NCBI GenBank assembly: GCA_008638375.1
Contig: CM018035.1
Location: forward strand, 28,369,807-28,433,806
Direction: 5' to 3'
From: Nyssa sinensis
Lineage: Eukaryota; Streptophyta; Magnoliopsida; Cornales; Nyssaceae
Length of the DNA: 64,000 bases
Shown here: piece by piece, positions 11,618 to 24,181 of the stretch
How the letters are laid out: each line of letters begins with the position of its first letter
How positions within the stretch are numbered: position 1 is the stretch's first letter
The notes under the pieces: model-generated
The model's database searches: none
Seen by the model: only the letters and a program-made list of their open reading frames with translations
What the model was told of the DNA's origin: nothing
Made by a program: the position numbers and the translations under genes

Positions 11618-12794
11618 TACAACCATTATGTCAGATCTAGACCTTTCCTTTATAGTCCTAAACTTCAACGATAAAACTACTACTTTGAGCTTATCTAATG
11701 GATATGAAAATTACATGATTTACTGCACAAGAGATTCTATAAAAGTTGACGACCAATCTACTATATAATAGAGGCAAGGTACGCACATAACCCTAAGTCA
11801 AATTCTCTTATTCAAATCCTTTCAAGTCTATTTCTTTTTCCCTCTTTGGCTTGATTGTCGAAATGGCCATCATCGGGGCCTATATGATGACTTTGTTTAC
11901 CCTTTATTGTTTTGCATAAATTATATAAACTATCTCAGCAGTTGATCAGGCATTGACATATTTTACCACAACAATATTTAAGGTATAAATAGAGAGTCTT
12001 CCATTCAATGGCTAGAAGTGGGACTAATATGGACTATGGGTAAGATAGTGCCAACCCAAGTACCAAGCTTACAAGAGACAAAGTAATTCCATATCCCTTG
12101 ATTTATTGGCTAGAACTATGTATTTTAACTGAATTAGTAATTCTTACAAATAGCATTGAACTAACATGTTAATAATACCAATTATTATTATTATTATTTG
12201 GAAAGGAGAATGAACCAGCATGTTATTAACCGTTTAGCACATAAAAATATTTATTAGTTGATTTTTAAAATATAAACTCAATTCAACAAAGTCATATCGA
12301 AATTATTGGAATTGGGCACTTTAAAATTTTCAAATTATAATTAGCTCAAATAAAAACAAATTTTCAAAAATGCAACTCAAGAAAAGCCTAAAAGTCGAGT
12401 ACATGAATCCAATGTTGGCATTTTAATTTATTTCAATTACCTTATAGCTTAAATAAATAAAAATTATAAGTCAATAGTTGTGAGGTTTACGAAAGGTCAA
12501 CCTTTCAGATTTTCTATTTCTAAACCTCGTCTACCAGAAGTAGTCAAATAATAGAATCATCGGTTGGTATTTGGTAAACCTCTTGGCAACAGAGGTGCTG
12601 CATGATTTTCTTTGGGTTTTGACCTTAAAATTTTCAAACTCATTTGTTCACACCCTACTAAGGTATCTCAAGCATAGCTACAGCAGTGTAGAATCACAAA
12701 TCCATCCTTTATTTTACACCATTGATCTTTAATCTTGAGTTTTAATTGGCTTGAAAATTCACTAGTAGCCATTCATTTGCATTTTGGCCATTAT
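11618..12794. other. AT-rich sequence without a recognisable gene
   Basis: I see no coding signal. An ATT/TTA microsatellite lies at ~12178-12197. The block ~12125-12200 (AATTCTTACAAATA...AACATGTTA...CAATTATTATTATT) resembles 24920-24975 on the other side of the copia element. This may be a dispersed repeat that flanks it. Confidence 0.5.
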
Positions 12795-13353
12795 TGGACC
12801 CAAAACAATACCTTCAAATATAAATTGTTGAAAGAAGAAAAGACAAGCCTCACAAACGTTGCCAACAACAAAAGATTAATTTATGAAAGCATCAAAACAA
12901 AGCAGCATACTCATATATTCTCCTAAAAAAATGCATAAAAACTTTCATATATATCAAGACATATAACAAGGAAATCTCAAATACTCTTTTGACAGTAGCA
13001 CAACTGTTTGCCCCTTTTTTTTAGCTCATGGCACACAATTGTTTTATTCTTATTTCTTTTGGCTTGCGGCAAGAGCTCACTTCTCATGGCTACACATATA
13101 TAAATTATATAAAGTGTAGTTCTAATGCAACTAATACTTCTACTCCTACTCAAATTAAATATACTACTCCAACTTGGATACTAATCAAATTAAATATACT
13201 ACTCCAACTTGGATAAAGATTTCTAGTCCCACTAATAATTCACTACCCAACTCTTATCTAAGATAAGACTTATCTAAAATATATAAAATACTACTAGGAC
13301 TCAAAATTAAGAATCCTACTAAAATTTTACTAACTTGGTTTAATTGGCTTACA
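12795..13353 (-). repeat. Copia 3' LTR (559 bp)
   Basis: On the minus strand it starts TGTAAGCCAATT at 13353, directly after a GGTTTAAGGGAGG purine tract (13355-13370), and ends TTTGGGTCCA at 12795. It is collinear with 23206-24290 apart from the MITE. A ~32-bp internal duplication (ATACTACTCCAACTTGGATA, twice at ~13158-13216) is absent from the other LTR. Confidence 0.85.
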
Positions 13354-13355
13354 TT

Positions 13356-14218
13356 GCCTCCCTTAAACCAAGCTCTTCAAGCTTCACCATGCTAAGAAAT
13401 CTCTTCAACTTTAAAAAAAGAATTTGTTTTGAGCGGCTTTGTAAAAATATCCACACTTGTTCTTCAAAAGGACAAAATTCATGTTGGATCTCCTTGTCAT
13501 TCACCAAGTTACGAATGAAGTGAAACTTGATATCAATGTGCTTGCTTCTCCTATGAAAAATTGAATTCTTTGTCAAAGCAATGACTGACTTGCTATCACA
13601 AAATATTGTTGTAGGACCATCCTACTTGTGTTGTAGAACACCAGGTACACACCACAACCAAACTACTTGAGTAGTTGTATTCCCTACTACAATGTACTCC
13701 ACCTCTACTATTGAAAGAGCAACAACTTGTTGCTTCTTAGAAGACTAAGAAAATAAACCAAAACCAAGATGAAAAACATAGCCTGAAGTACTCTTTCACA
13801 TCTCATTATCACCTGCCCAATCACTATCTATATAGCCAACAAGTTCAAAACTTTTAGAAGATGCATAAAAAAATACCATCACTTTGTGTACCTTGAATGT
13901 ATCACAAAATTCATTTAGCAGCTTGCGAGTGAGATTGATGTGGACTCTCCATGAATCTGCTAATCAATCCAACACCAAACACAATATCTGGCCTAGTAGA
14001 AGTCAAATATCTCAAGCTTCCCACCAACCTTTTAAAGTAGGTTGGATTCACAAGATCACTTATCTCGTCTCTCACCAAATTCAACCTATCCTCAACCGCA
14101 ATCAAAATTGGATTGGACTTGTCCATCTTGAACCTTTTCAAAATATCACTGGCATACTTTTTCTATGAAATAAAAATTCCACCATCTATTTGAACAACTT
14201 CAATTCGAAGAAAATAAG
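13356..14218 (-). pseudogene. Copia RNase H and polyprotein C-terminus (relic)
   Basis: The minus-strand frame 14141-13911 reads KRFKMDKSNPI, then VNPTYFKRLVGSLRYLTSTRPDI and SRFMESP, the conserved segment between RT and RNase H of copia elements. Further along, decayed pieces include a terminal FTKPLK-type motif near 13410-13440 before the polypurine tract. Stops and frameshifts are frequent. The upstream part of the same polyprotein resumes at 17135 after the solo LTR insertion. Confidence 0.85.
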
Positions 14219-14223
14219 ACATT

Positions 14224-17129
14224 TGTCATGCCCCGAATTTTCACAAACCCGGGGAGTGAGTGAAATGAATTTAAAAGACATTAATAAATGATAATTAAAT
14301 AGATTTGATTGATTACTCATCTATTTTCTCATGTTCCCAAAAATAAAAATGAAAATTCGTTAACTAGACTTACCCAAGATGAGTCCCAAATAGCAGTCAA
14401 ACACCTCCCCCAATCAATGGTCAAGATAATCCAAGTAGTGTCCAAAAATGATCTCTAAAATAGTTCCAAAATGTCCCTAAAAGTGCCTTGGAATAATGCC
14501 CCAAATGGGCCCCAAATGCCCTAGGACATAAGCCATGAATAGGCCAAAAATTCCACCTAGGGTAGCCTAAGGAAGCGGCCAAACATGGCCTAATAGGGTG
14601 GCCAAACATGGCCTAAAAGGATAACCAAAAATGGCCCAAAAGGGTGGCCAAACATGGCCCAAGGATTGACCAAACATATTCCAATAGGGTGCCCAAACAT
14701 GGCTCAAAAAGGTGGTTCAACATGGCTCAAAAGGTTGACCAAGGGTTGGTGTCAAGAGGTTGTCAAGCAGCAGGGTAGCAAGTTGGGCACGTAGGGCGGT
14801 GACGTGGGCACGCGCGCGCGATAGGCCAGGCGTGGCATGGGCGCGCGGCACAGGCTCAGGGCGCTCAGCAGGTGCGCGTAAGCGCGCAGGGCTGTAGGAG
14901 GCTGGGGGCTGGGCTGCTCTGTTTTTCTGCATTTTCACTGGAGCAACAGAGGCTAATTTTTTCCATTTTTTTTGCAGAAACACTGTAGCAACTGCAGCTG
15001 AAATTTCTCTATTTCCCTAAATTTTTTCCCAAGTTTTGAAGGCTACTTTTTCTCATTTTTAGCCCACTTCTTCAAGGTTTTTAACCCCCCCTCTTTTTGA
15101 CACTTTTCTCACCTATTTAAAAGGTGTTTTACACACCTAACAAATCCTTTAATTTTTCAAAATTTCAATATAGCCCCCCTTTCTTTTCTAAGTCTTTTTC
15201 CCACCTATTTAAAGGATGTTTTACACACCTAATAAATCTTTTAATTTCACAAAATTTCAACATAGCCCCCTTTATTTTCTAAGTCTTTTTCCCACCAAAT
15301 ATTCATAATACATCATACAATTAAGGATTTGTACATCCCATCTTCATTCGATGGCCACAATTTCATTAAAATTAAACGTACATCTAATGTTCTCAACATG
15401 TACATATGATGCTCATTAAACAACTATATTCTACATGTCATTTGGGCTTAAACCCTTATATTACAAATTGGCCCAAGGCCTATAGTTCACTATTTTTCCA
15501 AATTAAAACACAAGTCTTTGGGCTTATGCCCATTCATACAAAAATATGCCCCAAGAGCCAAATGTCTTCACAATTCCTTTCCCCTCCTTCCTTCAAGACT
15601 TTATCAAGTCTCAAGTACCGAGAACCTCATCTGTAATATGATATCCCACGAGGGGTCAACTCAACTGCTGGTATGACATAATGCTAATGCAAGGAACAAA
15701 GTTAAGGCGTGGCATGTGCAAGTGTACATTCATAATCTAACTGCCTTTCAATTCATTAATACAATGCAATAGCAATATGCGTGACACACCTATGCAACTC
15801 TATGCCACACCCATGTCTCATTCACGAATCGCTCCCGTTGGGTCAGAGTACCAATGCAATGGCCAATTTTAGGTTTTTCACCACAGGATCTACACCCTCA
15901 TAATGCATAGCATCAAGTGCTCAACCCACACTATGTTTTCAAAGGATTCACCATATGCCAATATGCTTTGATTTCACCATGCAATAATGCAATCTTAATG
16001 AAGCATTTTATCAAACGCATGGGGCATGCTTTAAATAATGCATTATACTTAAAGTAATAATAACCCTTGAACCATAAAACTTTGTCTACATGAACCTAGC
16101 ATGTAATCCAATCAATTATATATATATATAAACATATCACACATTCTCAAAGATTGCACAAATACACAAAATACCAAACACATTGAATAAATCATAACTT
16201 CCAAACTACAAGATTTTGTCTACATGAACATAAGCTAGAATACAATCAATTATACATATAGTCATGGTTCATGTTTATCACTTTGCCAAATTCTCAAAGA
16301 ATACATAAGTACATAAGGTACCAACTCTAGGTTTTCAAAGTAACTATAAGCTTGGTAGTTCTCTAACAACAAATATGCATGTAAGTCATACAATCAACTT
16401 ATAAAAACACTCCTAAACTTAACCCTATTCCTTAGCAAAATATCATACCTAAAAGGGTTTTTCTCAACCCTTGGGAGTTGTGTTCACTGTGTAGTCGAAC
16501 CGATAGGTGAGAGTGTAGCCCTTGACATGGGGAACAACTTCCTAAAAGGAAGTCTTGTGAAAATTCAAGCCTAGAAGTGTGTTTTGAAAGCTTAAAGATT
16601 GGAGAAACCTAGGTTTCTTTCTCCCTTTTCTCCATGAACGTGCAGTTGCTGTATCTCAAACCAAAATAATGAAATTATATCACTAAGGGGTCTTATTTAT
16701 AATAAAAGGGCCAAGGGGCAAAAAGACCCTTTTGCCCTTAATGAGTTCGGGGCCCCGTTACACTATAACCCGTCCCGAAACACTTCAATTCGATATTTTG
16801 TTTTAGCCAAAGTTCTTAAAATTATTTTAAATGATATTTTTCAAAAAAATTTATTTTCGCCTGTGGCCGGGTTTGGCCGGATCCACTCGGGCCAACCAGG
16901 ATGCCCTTTATGGTCCATTTTTGAAACTATCTTCAAATAGGCTCAAATTGTTACAGGATGTGTATTTTAATATTCTAAGAATATTTCTCTTCTATGGCAT
17001 ACTCTAAATATGTTCCTAAATATGACTTATATCCAAATATGCATGTGTAGTGCCCTACTAGCAAATAGTGCATAAATGGTGTCCTACCGGCAAAATGAAA
17101 AATTTATCCTCAATTTTCAAGTCTCTACA
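14224..17129 (-). mobile_element. Solo gypsy LTR, family A copy 1 (2,906 bp, TSD ACATT)
   Basis: The insertion runs from TGTCATGCCCCGAATTTTC at 14224 to CTCTACA at 17129. It is flanked by ACATT at 14219-14223 and 17130-17134, a perfect 5-bp target duplication. It breaks the copia reading frame, which resumes on each side. It has no coding region, no PBS and no polypurine tract, so it is a solo LTR. On the minus strand it starts TGTAGAGACTTG and ends CGGGGCATGACA, the Del/Tekay-like orientation. A 22-24-bp minisatellite lies at ~14575-14750. Confidence 0.88.
14575..14752 (+). repeat. 22-24-bp minisatellite in family A LTR
   Basis: There are about seven to eight degenerate units around GGTGGCCAAACATGGCCCAA. 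The same array occurs at equivalent positions in copy 2 (~19565-19690) and copy 3 (~43310-43475), with different unit numbers. Confidence 0.85.
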
Positions 17130-17134
17130 ACATT

Positions 17135-19214
17135 AGTCTCATCTTTGTCATCTTAACTTGAGCTATCATAGCCTCCTTGAATTCTGAAATCAACTTTGAA
17201 TTATTGCCAATACAGATCAAATCATCCACATATAAGCACACAAGAAAAATATCACTATATGAATTAGATTTGACATATAAAGTATGCTCATAAGGAAATC
17301 TGTTATAACCATGCTCAATAAAATAAGAATCAATGCATGTATACCACGCTCTAGACACTTGCTTTAATCTATACAAGGCCTTATTCCATCTATAGACTTT
17401 GTTTTCATGCCCTTTTATCATATAGTAGGCACATTTCTCAACATAAATCTCTTCTTTAAGTACACTATTCAAGAACACAAATTTAACATCCATTTGAGAA
17501 ATTCTTAAATTATTTTGAGCAGCAAGAGAAACAAATATACGAACTATATCAAGTCTAACAATAGGAGCAAACACCTCAAAGTAATCAATACCTGACTTTT
17601 GTTTATAACCCTTAGCCACCAATCTTGCTTTAAAGTGATCAACCTCACCATTGGGCCTGTACTTTTTCTTGTACACCCAATTCACACCAATTGATTTCTT
17701 ACCACTAGGAAGAATAGTAAGTTGCCATGTGTTGTTCTTCTCAAATGTATGAATCTCATCATCCATGACTTTAATCCAGTGATCATCACGAGAGACTTAT
17801 TCAAAGGTCACTAGATCACAATCTGCAAATAAAGAAAAATTCACCAAATCTTCATTAGTTGGCTCATTATCACTACCAACAACATAATTTTGTAACCGAA
17901 CAAGCAAGTGTTGTTGGCATTGAGGACGCCGAGAGGACTCTGCATGAGGTGATGACAGATCTGAAGATGGAGGATTACTAATCTGAGGCCCGCTCTATAT
18001 TTCAATATGCGGATCTACATTATTAAAAGTTAAAGCTGGCTGGATTTGATCATTCCGAGACTAATCTCAAACTCCTTGCTCATCAAAAGTCATATCACGA
18101 CTGATAATCACATTCTCTATTATTGGATGGTACAACTTATAGGCTTTTGAAAATTGACTGTAGCCAATGAAAATATACTATTCACCCCTATCATCAAGTT
18201 TCTTTCTAAGATGATCTAGCACATGAGCGTATGCAATGCATCCAAACACCTTTAGGTGTATAATAATAGGCTTCTGTCCACTCCAAGCTTCTTGTGGGGT
18301 ATTGTTAGAAACATTTCTAGTAGGGCACATATTCAAAACATAAATAGCACAAGTAGCAACTTCAGCCCAAAATCATTTAGGCAACTTTTTAAATTTCAAC
18401 ATGCATCTAACCATATCCATAATAGTTCTATTCTTTCGCTCTGCCATAACCATAACCATAACCATATCTAGCAGTCAACTGATGCCTAATTCCATGTCTT
18501 TTTAATAAAATCATCACAAATAAGATACTTTTTACCCTTATTAGTTCTCAAAGTTTTCATTTGAAATCCACTTCGCTTTTCAACATAGGCCTTGAATTGC
18601 TTAGAAGTATCACAAGCATCAAATTTATGTTGCAAAAAATAAACTCATACTTTTCTACTAAAATCATCAATGAATGTAATAAAGCACATACTGCTACCAT
18701 TAGAAGGTATATCCACTGAGTACAAATCTGAGTGTATTAACTCCAAAGGCCTCTTGGCTCTCCATGAGTTTCCTGTAGGAAAAGCATCTCTATCTTTCTT
18801 TCCTATAACACAAGTTTCACAAACTCTGTTTGGGTTATATCAATAGCAGACAAACTAGAAACCCAATGTTTTGTAGTAAGAAAATTAAGATTGCCAAAAT
18901 TCACGTGCCCAAAATGCATATGCCATAACCAACTATCATCATCAATCATAGAACTAAAGCAAAGTAAATTCTCACATTTAATACTCAATGGAATAAACGT
19001 TTTGGAGACATGTTTACCTTTGCTATTAGCTCCATACGATCATCATTAATTGTGAAAACTCTATGGTGGATTCGCATGTCATGACCTCTCTTTGAAAGCT
19101 GCCCCATACTCAACAAATTTTGTTGCATACTTGATACATGGAACATATTTGAAATATACTTGTGAGACCATTATTCAAATTGATTGAAATTCTGCCTTTA
19201 CCCATCACAGGTAT
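17135..19214 (-). pseudogene. Copia integrase and reverse transcriptase (relic)
   Basis: On the minus strand the decayed integrase comes first: a KKDRDAFPTGNSWRAKRPLE segment (~18740-18800, the GKQxR-type junction) and ITFIDDFSRK (~18670-18700). A spacer with AWSGQKP and HVFGCIAYAHV-like text (~18190-18290) follows. Then a clean RT frame (17766-17125) begins [16 protein letters not shown] and carries [22 protein letters not shown], the LYRLKQ motif and the catalytic LYVDDL box intact at ~17215-17230. Stops are common in the integrase half but rare in the RT. The protein is cut at both ends by family A solo LTRs. Confidence 0.88.
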
Positions 19215-21965
19215 TGTCACGCCCCGAATTTTCATAAACCTAGGGAGTGAGTGAAATGAATTAAGAAAAATAAATAATAAGCAATTAAATGGATTTAATT
19301 GATTACTCATTTATTTCTCCATATTTCTCCAAAATTAAGAATGAAAATTTTCTACTAGACTTACCCAAGATGGGTTTTAAATACCAATCAAATATCTTCC
19401 CCAACCAATGGTCAAAATTAGTCTAAGTCATGTTCAAGCATGGCCTCCAAGATAGCCCCAAAATGTTTCTAAATATACTTTGAAAAAATGGCCCAAATAG
19501 GCCCCAAATGCTCTAAGACATAGGCCAAGAATAGGTTAAAAATCCTACATAAGGTGGTTTAAGGAATTGCCCAAACATGGCCCAAAGGGTAGCCAAACAT
19601 GGCCGAAAAGGGCGGTCAAACATGGCCCAAGGATTAGCCAAACATGGCCCAAAAGGGTGATCAAACATGGCCCAAAAGGGTGGCCAAGGGCTGGTGTCAA
19701 AAGGGATGTCAGGGCTAGGCGCACAGGGCGCAGGCAAGCGCAGTGTGCGCGGGGGCACGCGGCAGGCGCGTAGGGCGGCCAGGAGCTCGTGCGCGAGGGG
19801 GGCTGGGCATGGCTGGGAGTGCGGGCATGGCCTGGGGTGCTATCATTGTAGCTATAGTGTATTTGCTGCAGCTTGACTTCTTCATTTTCTAAATTTTTTT
19901 CCAAAGTGCTGCAAGCTACTTTTTTCCATTTTTAGCCTATTTTCTCAAAAAATTTTAACCCTCCCTTTTTGACACTTTTTTCACCTATATATAGGGTGTT
20001 TTACACACCTAACAAACCTTTTAATTTCATAAAATTTTAATATGGTCTCTTTTATTTTCTAAGCATTTTTCACCTAATATTTCTCAACAAAATCCCCTAC
20101 TCTCAAACTAGTAACCAAACTACATTCTTTAATTCAATTAAACATTCATACATCATTTAAACATACAATCCACCATATGTACTCATATACTTGAAATTTA
20201 AATATTACAAACTTCATGTTCATTTCAATTTTAAGGCATTGTCCATTATTTTCATACTATACAAAATTTCTATAAGTAAAAACACATGTCTTAGGGCTTA
20301 TGCCCTCATACATACAAAATGCAGCCCTTAGGCCAAATACGCTTCAAAATCTATTTTCCCTTCATGCTCCAATGACTTCATCAAGTCTCAAGTACCGGGA
20401 GCCTCATCTGTAATATGTAATATCATAAAGGGTAAGCACGATGGCTTGTATGACATAATGCTAATATAAAGAACAAAGTTAAGGCGTGGCATGCGCAAAG
20501 TGTACATTTATAAGCTATATGTCTTCCAATTCATCAATGCAATGCAATGGCAATATGCATGACACACACATGCAACTCTATGCCCAACACATGTCTCGTT
20601 TCACAGATCGCTCCCGTTGGATCAGCGAGTACCAATGCTCGTTTCACGGATCGCTCCCATTGGATTAGCGAGTACCAATGCAATGGCCAATTTTGGGTTT
20701 TTCACCACAGGATCTACACTCTCATAATGCATAGCACCGAAGTGCTCAACCCACACTATGTTTTCAAAGATTCATAATATGCCAATATGCCTTGATTTTT
20801 CTATGGATTTCTAATGAAGCATTTCATCAAACACATGGAGTACGCCTGAAATGATGCATTATACATAAAACAAACAATAACTTTTAAACTACAAAACTTT
20901 GCCTAAATGAACTTAGCATATAATCCAATCAATTACACATATAATCATGTTACATGTTCACAACTTAACAAATTCTCAAAGATTACACAAATACACAAAG
21001 TACCAATACATTGAGCAACCATAACTTTCAAACTACAAAACTTTGCCTACATGAACATGAGCTAGAATGCAATGAATTTTATATATAGTCATATTACATG
21101 TTCATCACTTCAACAAATTCTCAAAGAATACATAAGTACATAAAGTACCAATCCTAGGTTTTTAAAGTAACTATAAGCTAAGTGGTTCTTTAACAACAAA
21201 TAAGCATGTAAGTCATACAATCAACATATAAAAATACTCCTAAACTTAACTCTATTCTTTACTTAGCAAAATATCATACCGAGAAGGGTTTTTCTCAACC
21301 CTAGGGAGTTGTGCTCGCTGTGCATCCAAACCAATCAGTAAGAACGTATCCCTTGACGTGGGGAACAACTTCCTAGAATGAACCCTTATGAAATTCTAAG
21401 ACTAGAGATGTGTTTTGGAAGCTTGAAAGTTGAAAAAACCTAGGTTTTCTTCACCTTTCTCTCCATGCACGACCTGCTGCTCATTCCTTAGACCAAATTC
21501 TATGATTTTAACACTAAAGGGTCCTATTTATAGTAAATGGGCCAAGGGGTGAAAAGACTATTTTGCCCTTAATGAGTTCGGGACCCCGTTACACTACAAC
21601 CTATTCTGAAACGCCTCAATTCAACATTCTGCTTTAACCAAAGTTCTTAAAATTATTTTAAATGATACTTTCCTGAAAAAAATTTATTTTCCCCTGTGGG
21701 TAGGAGCGGCCGGGTCCACTCGAGCCACCTAGGATGCCCTTTATGTTCCATTTTTTCAAACTACCTCCGATTAGACTCAAATTCTCACAAGAGGTGTATT
21801 TTAATATTCGAAGCATATTTCTTTTCTCTGGCATACTCAAAATATGGTTCTAAATATGACTTATACCTAAATAATGCATGTGTAGTGCCTTACCAGCAAA
21901 CAGTGCATGAATAGTGCCCTACTAGCAAAAATGAAAAATTTATCTTGATTTTTCAAATCTCTACA
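19215..21965 (-). mobile_element. Solo gypsy LTR, family A copy 2 (2,751 bp, TSD GGTAT/AGTAT)
   Basis: It runs from TGTCACGCCCCGAATTTTC at 19215 to CTCTACA at 21965. The flanks are GGTAT (19210-19214) and AGTAT (21966-21970), a 5-bp target duplication with one mismatch. It is collinear with copy 1 throughout, including the minisatellite (~19565-19690). It separates the copia protease from the integrase. No coding region is seen, and the GC-rich short frames at 19513-19904 come from the minisatellite and an adjacent GC-rich block. Confidence 0.86.
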
Positions 21966-21970
21966 AGTAT

Positions 21971-22560
21971 CTTTAAATTATTTCCAAACTTTACCTCTGA
22001 TCTAATGGACTCTTCCAAATCAAAAAACGTGTCTTTTTTACCACACGTGTGATTACTACAGTCAGTATCCAAATACCACTTAGTACCATCATCATTATCC
22101 ACAACATTACAAGCCAGCAACACGATCTCTAAATCATTATTACTACCAGGATTATTTTTCAGCAACATTAGCTTAATGATCTTTATTATTTGGCCTTCTA
22201 GATCTGCAATCAAATTTTTTATGCCCAAATTTGCCACAATTAAAACATTAAATATTGGATTTATGAGATTGTGGATTAGAATTTTTTTTGTCCCCTCTTC
22301 CTTGGACTAGTCCATGCTGCCAATTATTATTCTACCACTGATTGTTGTTTTGCCACTAATTTCTATTTTGCCATTGATTATTATTCTGCCATTGATAGCC
22401 TCTGCCTCTTTCTCTACCAGATCTGTTTTGCCCATTATTGCCTCTGCCTCCTCTATTGTTATGATTCTGCCCTCTATTCTGGTAGCCTTAAAAACGTTGA
22501 TTAAATCGTGTATTATTTTGAGACTCGCCTTTTTCATTCTTCAAATTTAATTGAGTTTGC
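21971..22560 (-). pseudogene. Copia zinc knuckle and protease (relic)
   Basis: The minus strand reads a QW/N-rich repetitive linker (~22300-22480), a CCHC knuckle C-F-N-C-G-K-F-G-H-K-K-F-D-C at 22249-22206, and then the protease KWYLDTDCSNHTCGKKD at ~22083-22033. The usual active-site D-T/S-G is D-T-D here, so the flap-side glycine is lost. Three stops in the linker/knuckle sit where Q codons would be expected (CAG/CAA to TAG/TAA). The frame ends at the solo LTR and resumes at 19214 (MGKGRI). Confidence 0.85.
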
Positions 22561-23130
22561 AAAGCTTCTTCCACTGAATTTTTTGATCTCTCATTCAAAC
22601 GTTGTTCATGAACCATCAATGAACCCTCTAATTTATCCACCGTCATAGACTCCAAATTAGCAGACTCTTCAAAAGCAGTCACTTTATATTCAAACCGTAG
22701 TGTCAAGCTTCGAAGTAATTTTTCAACTATTTGACAGTTTGCTATTTGTTCACCATTAGTCCTCATCTCATTAACAAGCGTCGTGGTCTGTGAAAAATAA
22801 TCAGAAATAGTTTCTGATTTTTTCATTTGCAACAACTCCAAATCTCTATGCAGTTTTTGTAATATGCCCTTTTTCACTTTATTAACACCAACATATGTTT
22901 TTTTTTAAGAATATCATATACTTGTTTCGCAAATTGAATATGGGCGATTTTACTAAGAACGGAAAAATTTAATACTTGATGAATGCAATTTAAAGTTTTG
23001 AAGTGTACTTGCCTTATTTGCTCATATGTATCTACTATAAGCTCCTTCTTAATGAATTTTGTCGTCAAACCACTTGAATAAAAAAAAATTATCATCGGAC
23101 TCTCCCAAATAAAAAAAAATGAGTTTTTCC
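22488..23130 (-). pseudogene. Copia gag (relic)
   Basis: Two frames are joined by a frameshift at ~22875. The first (23095-22874) contains the decayed N-terminal gag. The second (22877-22488) reads KLHRDLELLQMKKSETISDY, then LVNEMRTNGE, IVEKLLRSLTLRFEYKV and KLEGSLMVHEQRL. This is the UBN2-type gag domain common to plant copia elements. It continues into the glutamine/tryptophan-rich linker and zinc knuckle. Confidence 0.85.
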
Positions 23131-23191
23131 ATCAAATTTGTGCATTGTACAAATAAGTAAAGTTATTTTCACGAATTAAAAAGATTAAACT

Positions 23192-23203
23192 TTGATACCA
23201 ATT
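23192..23203 (-). other. Copia primer binding site
   Basis: On the minus strand, right after the 5' LTR end, the sequence reads TGGTATCAA(AG), complementary to the 3' end of initiator methionine tRNA. This is the usual copia primer. It fixes the LTR/internal junction at ~23205. Confidence 0.85.
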
Positions 23204-23583
23204 GGTGGACCCAAAACAATACCCTCAAATATAAATCGTTGAAAGAAGAAAAACAAGCCTCACAAATGTATGCCAACAACAAAAGATTAATTTATGAAAG
23301 CATCAAAACAAAGCAGCATGCTCATATATTCTCCTCAGAAAACGCACAAAAACTTTCATATATATCAAGACATATAACAAGGAAATCTCAAATACTCTTT
23401 TGACAACAGCTCAATTGTTTGCCCCTTCTTTTGGCTCACGGCACACCACTGTTTTATTCTTATTTCTTTTGGCTTGCGGCAGGAGCTCACTTCTCACAGC
23501 TTCACATATATAAATTATATAGAGTGTAATTCTAATACAAATAATACTTCTACTCTTACTCAAATGAAATATACTACTCTTAA

Positions 23584-24181
23584 GGACATGTTTGGTAAGT
23601 CAGAATAAGGGTAGAAATGAAATACGTATTCATGATGCTATTTCATTTCTGTATTTATTTAGGCTTTTTAGACCGGAATGGTCATTCCATTAGACCATTC
23701 TAGATGGAATGACTATTCCCAAAGAAGTCAGAATTGCCATTCCTTACCAAAAGCCACGGAATGCTAATTCCATTCCTTACCAAAATTTTTAATTTTTTTT
23801 TGCAAATAAAAAAAATGTAGGTTGAATTATTATTTTTTTTTGCCAATAAAAAAATAAAGATTGAATTTTTTTTTTTTTGCCAATAAAAAAATGTAGGTTG
23901 ATTTTTTTTTTTGCCAAAAAAAAATGCTAGTTGAATTTTTTTTTCCATTAAACGTACATGAAAGCTTTGAAATTTATACAAGTATTTTGAATATCTAACT
24001 TAATATTAACTTCATAATAACAATTTGGTGGTTCAAACCAGGAGTGTAATTGTCATTCCATTATTAGGTATTCAGTCAAACAAAAGAATGGAATAATTAT
24101 TCACATTCCATTCCTGCTCCATTCTATTCCTGATGTTATTTTATTCCTGTCTTATTCTATTCCAACATACCAAACATGTCC
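23584..24181. mobile_element. PIF/Harbinger (Tourist-like) MITE, 598 bp, TSD TAA
   Basis: The terminal inverted repeats are GGACATGTTTGGTA at 23584 and TACCAAACATGTCC ending at 24181. They are flanked by TAA at 23581-23583 and 24182-24184. A 3-bp TAA/TTA duplication is the mark of PIF/Harbinger elements. The equivalent point in the other copia LTR (~13209) is uninterrupted, which gives an empty-site comparison. There is no transposase. Subterminal GGAATGAC/TCATTCC motifs occur in both halves. Confidence 0.88.
23795..23945. repeat. Tandem repeat inside the MITE
   Basis: About four units of 35-42 bp, each a T-run followed by GCCAATAAAAAAATGTAGGT or a close variant. Confidence 0.8.

Noticed and set aside
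19513..19904. Proline/alanine-rich frames on both strands
   Set aside because: They come from the family A minisatellite and the GC-rich block next to it; equal frames appear in copy 1 and copy 3.
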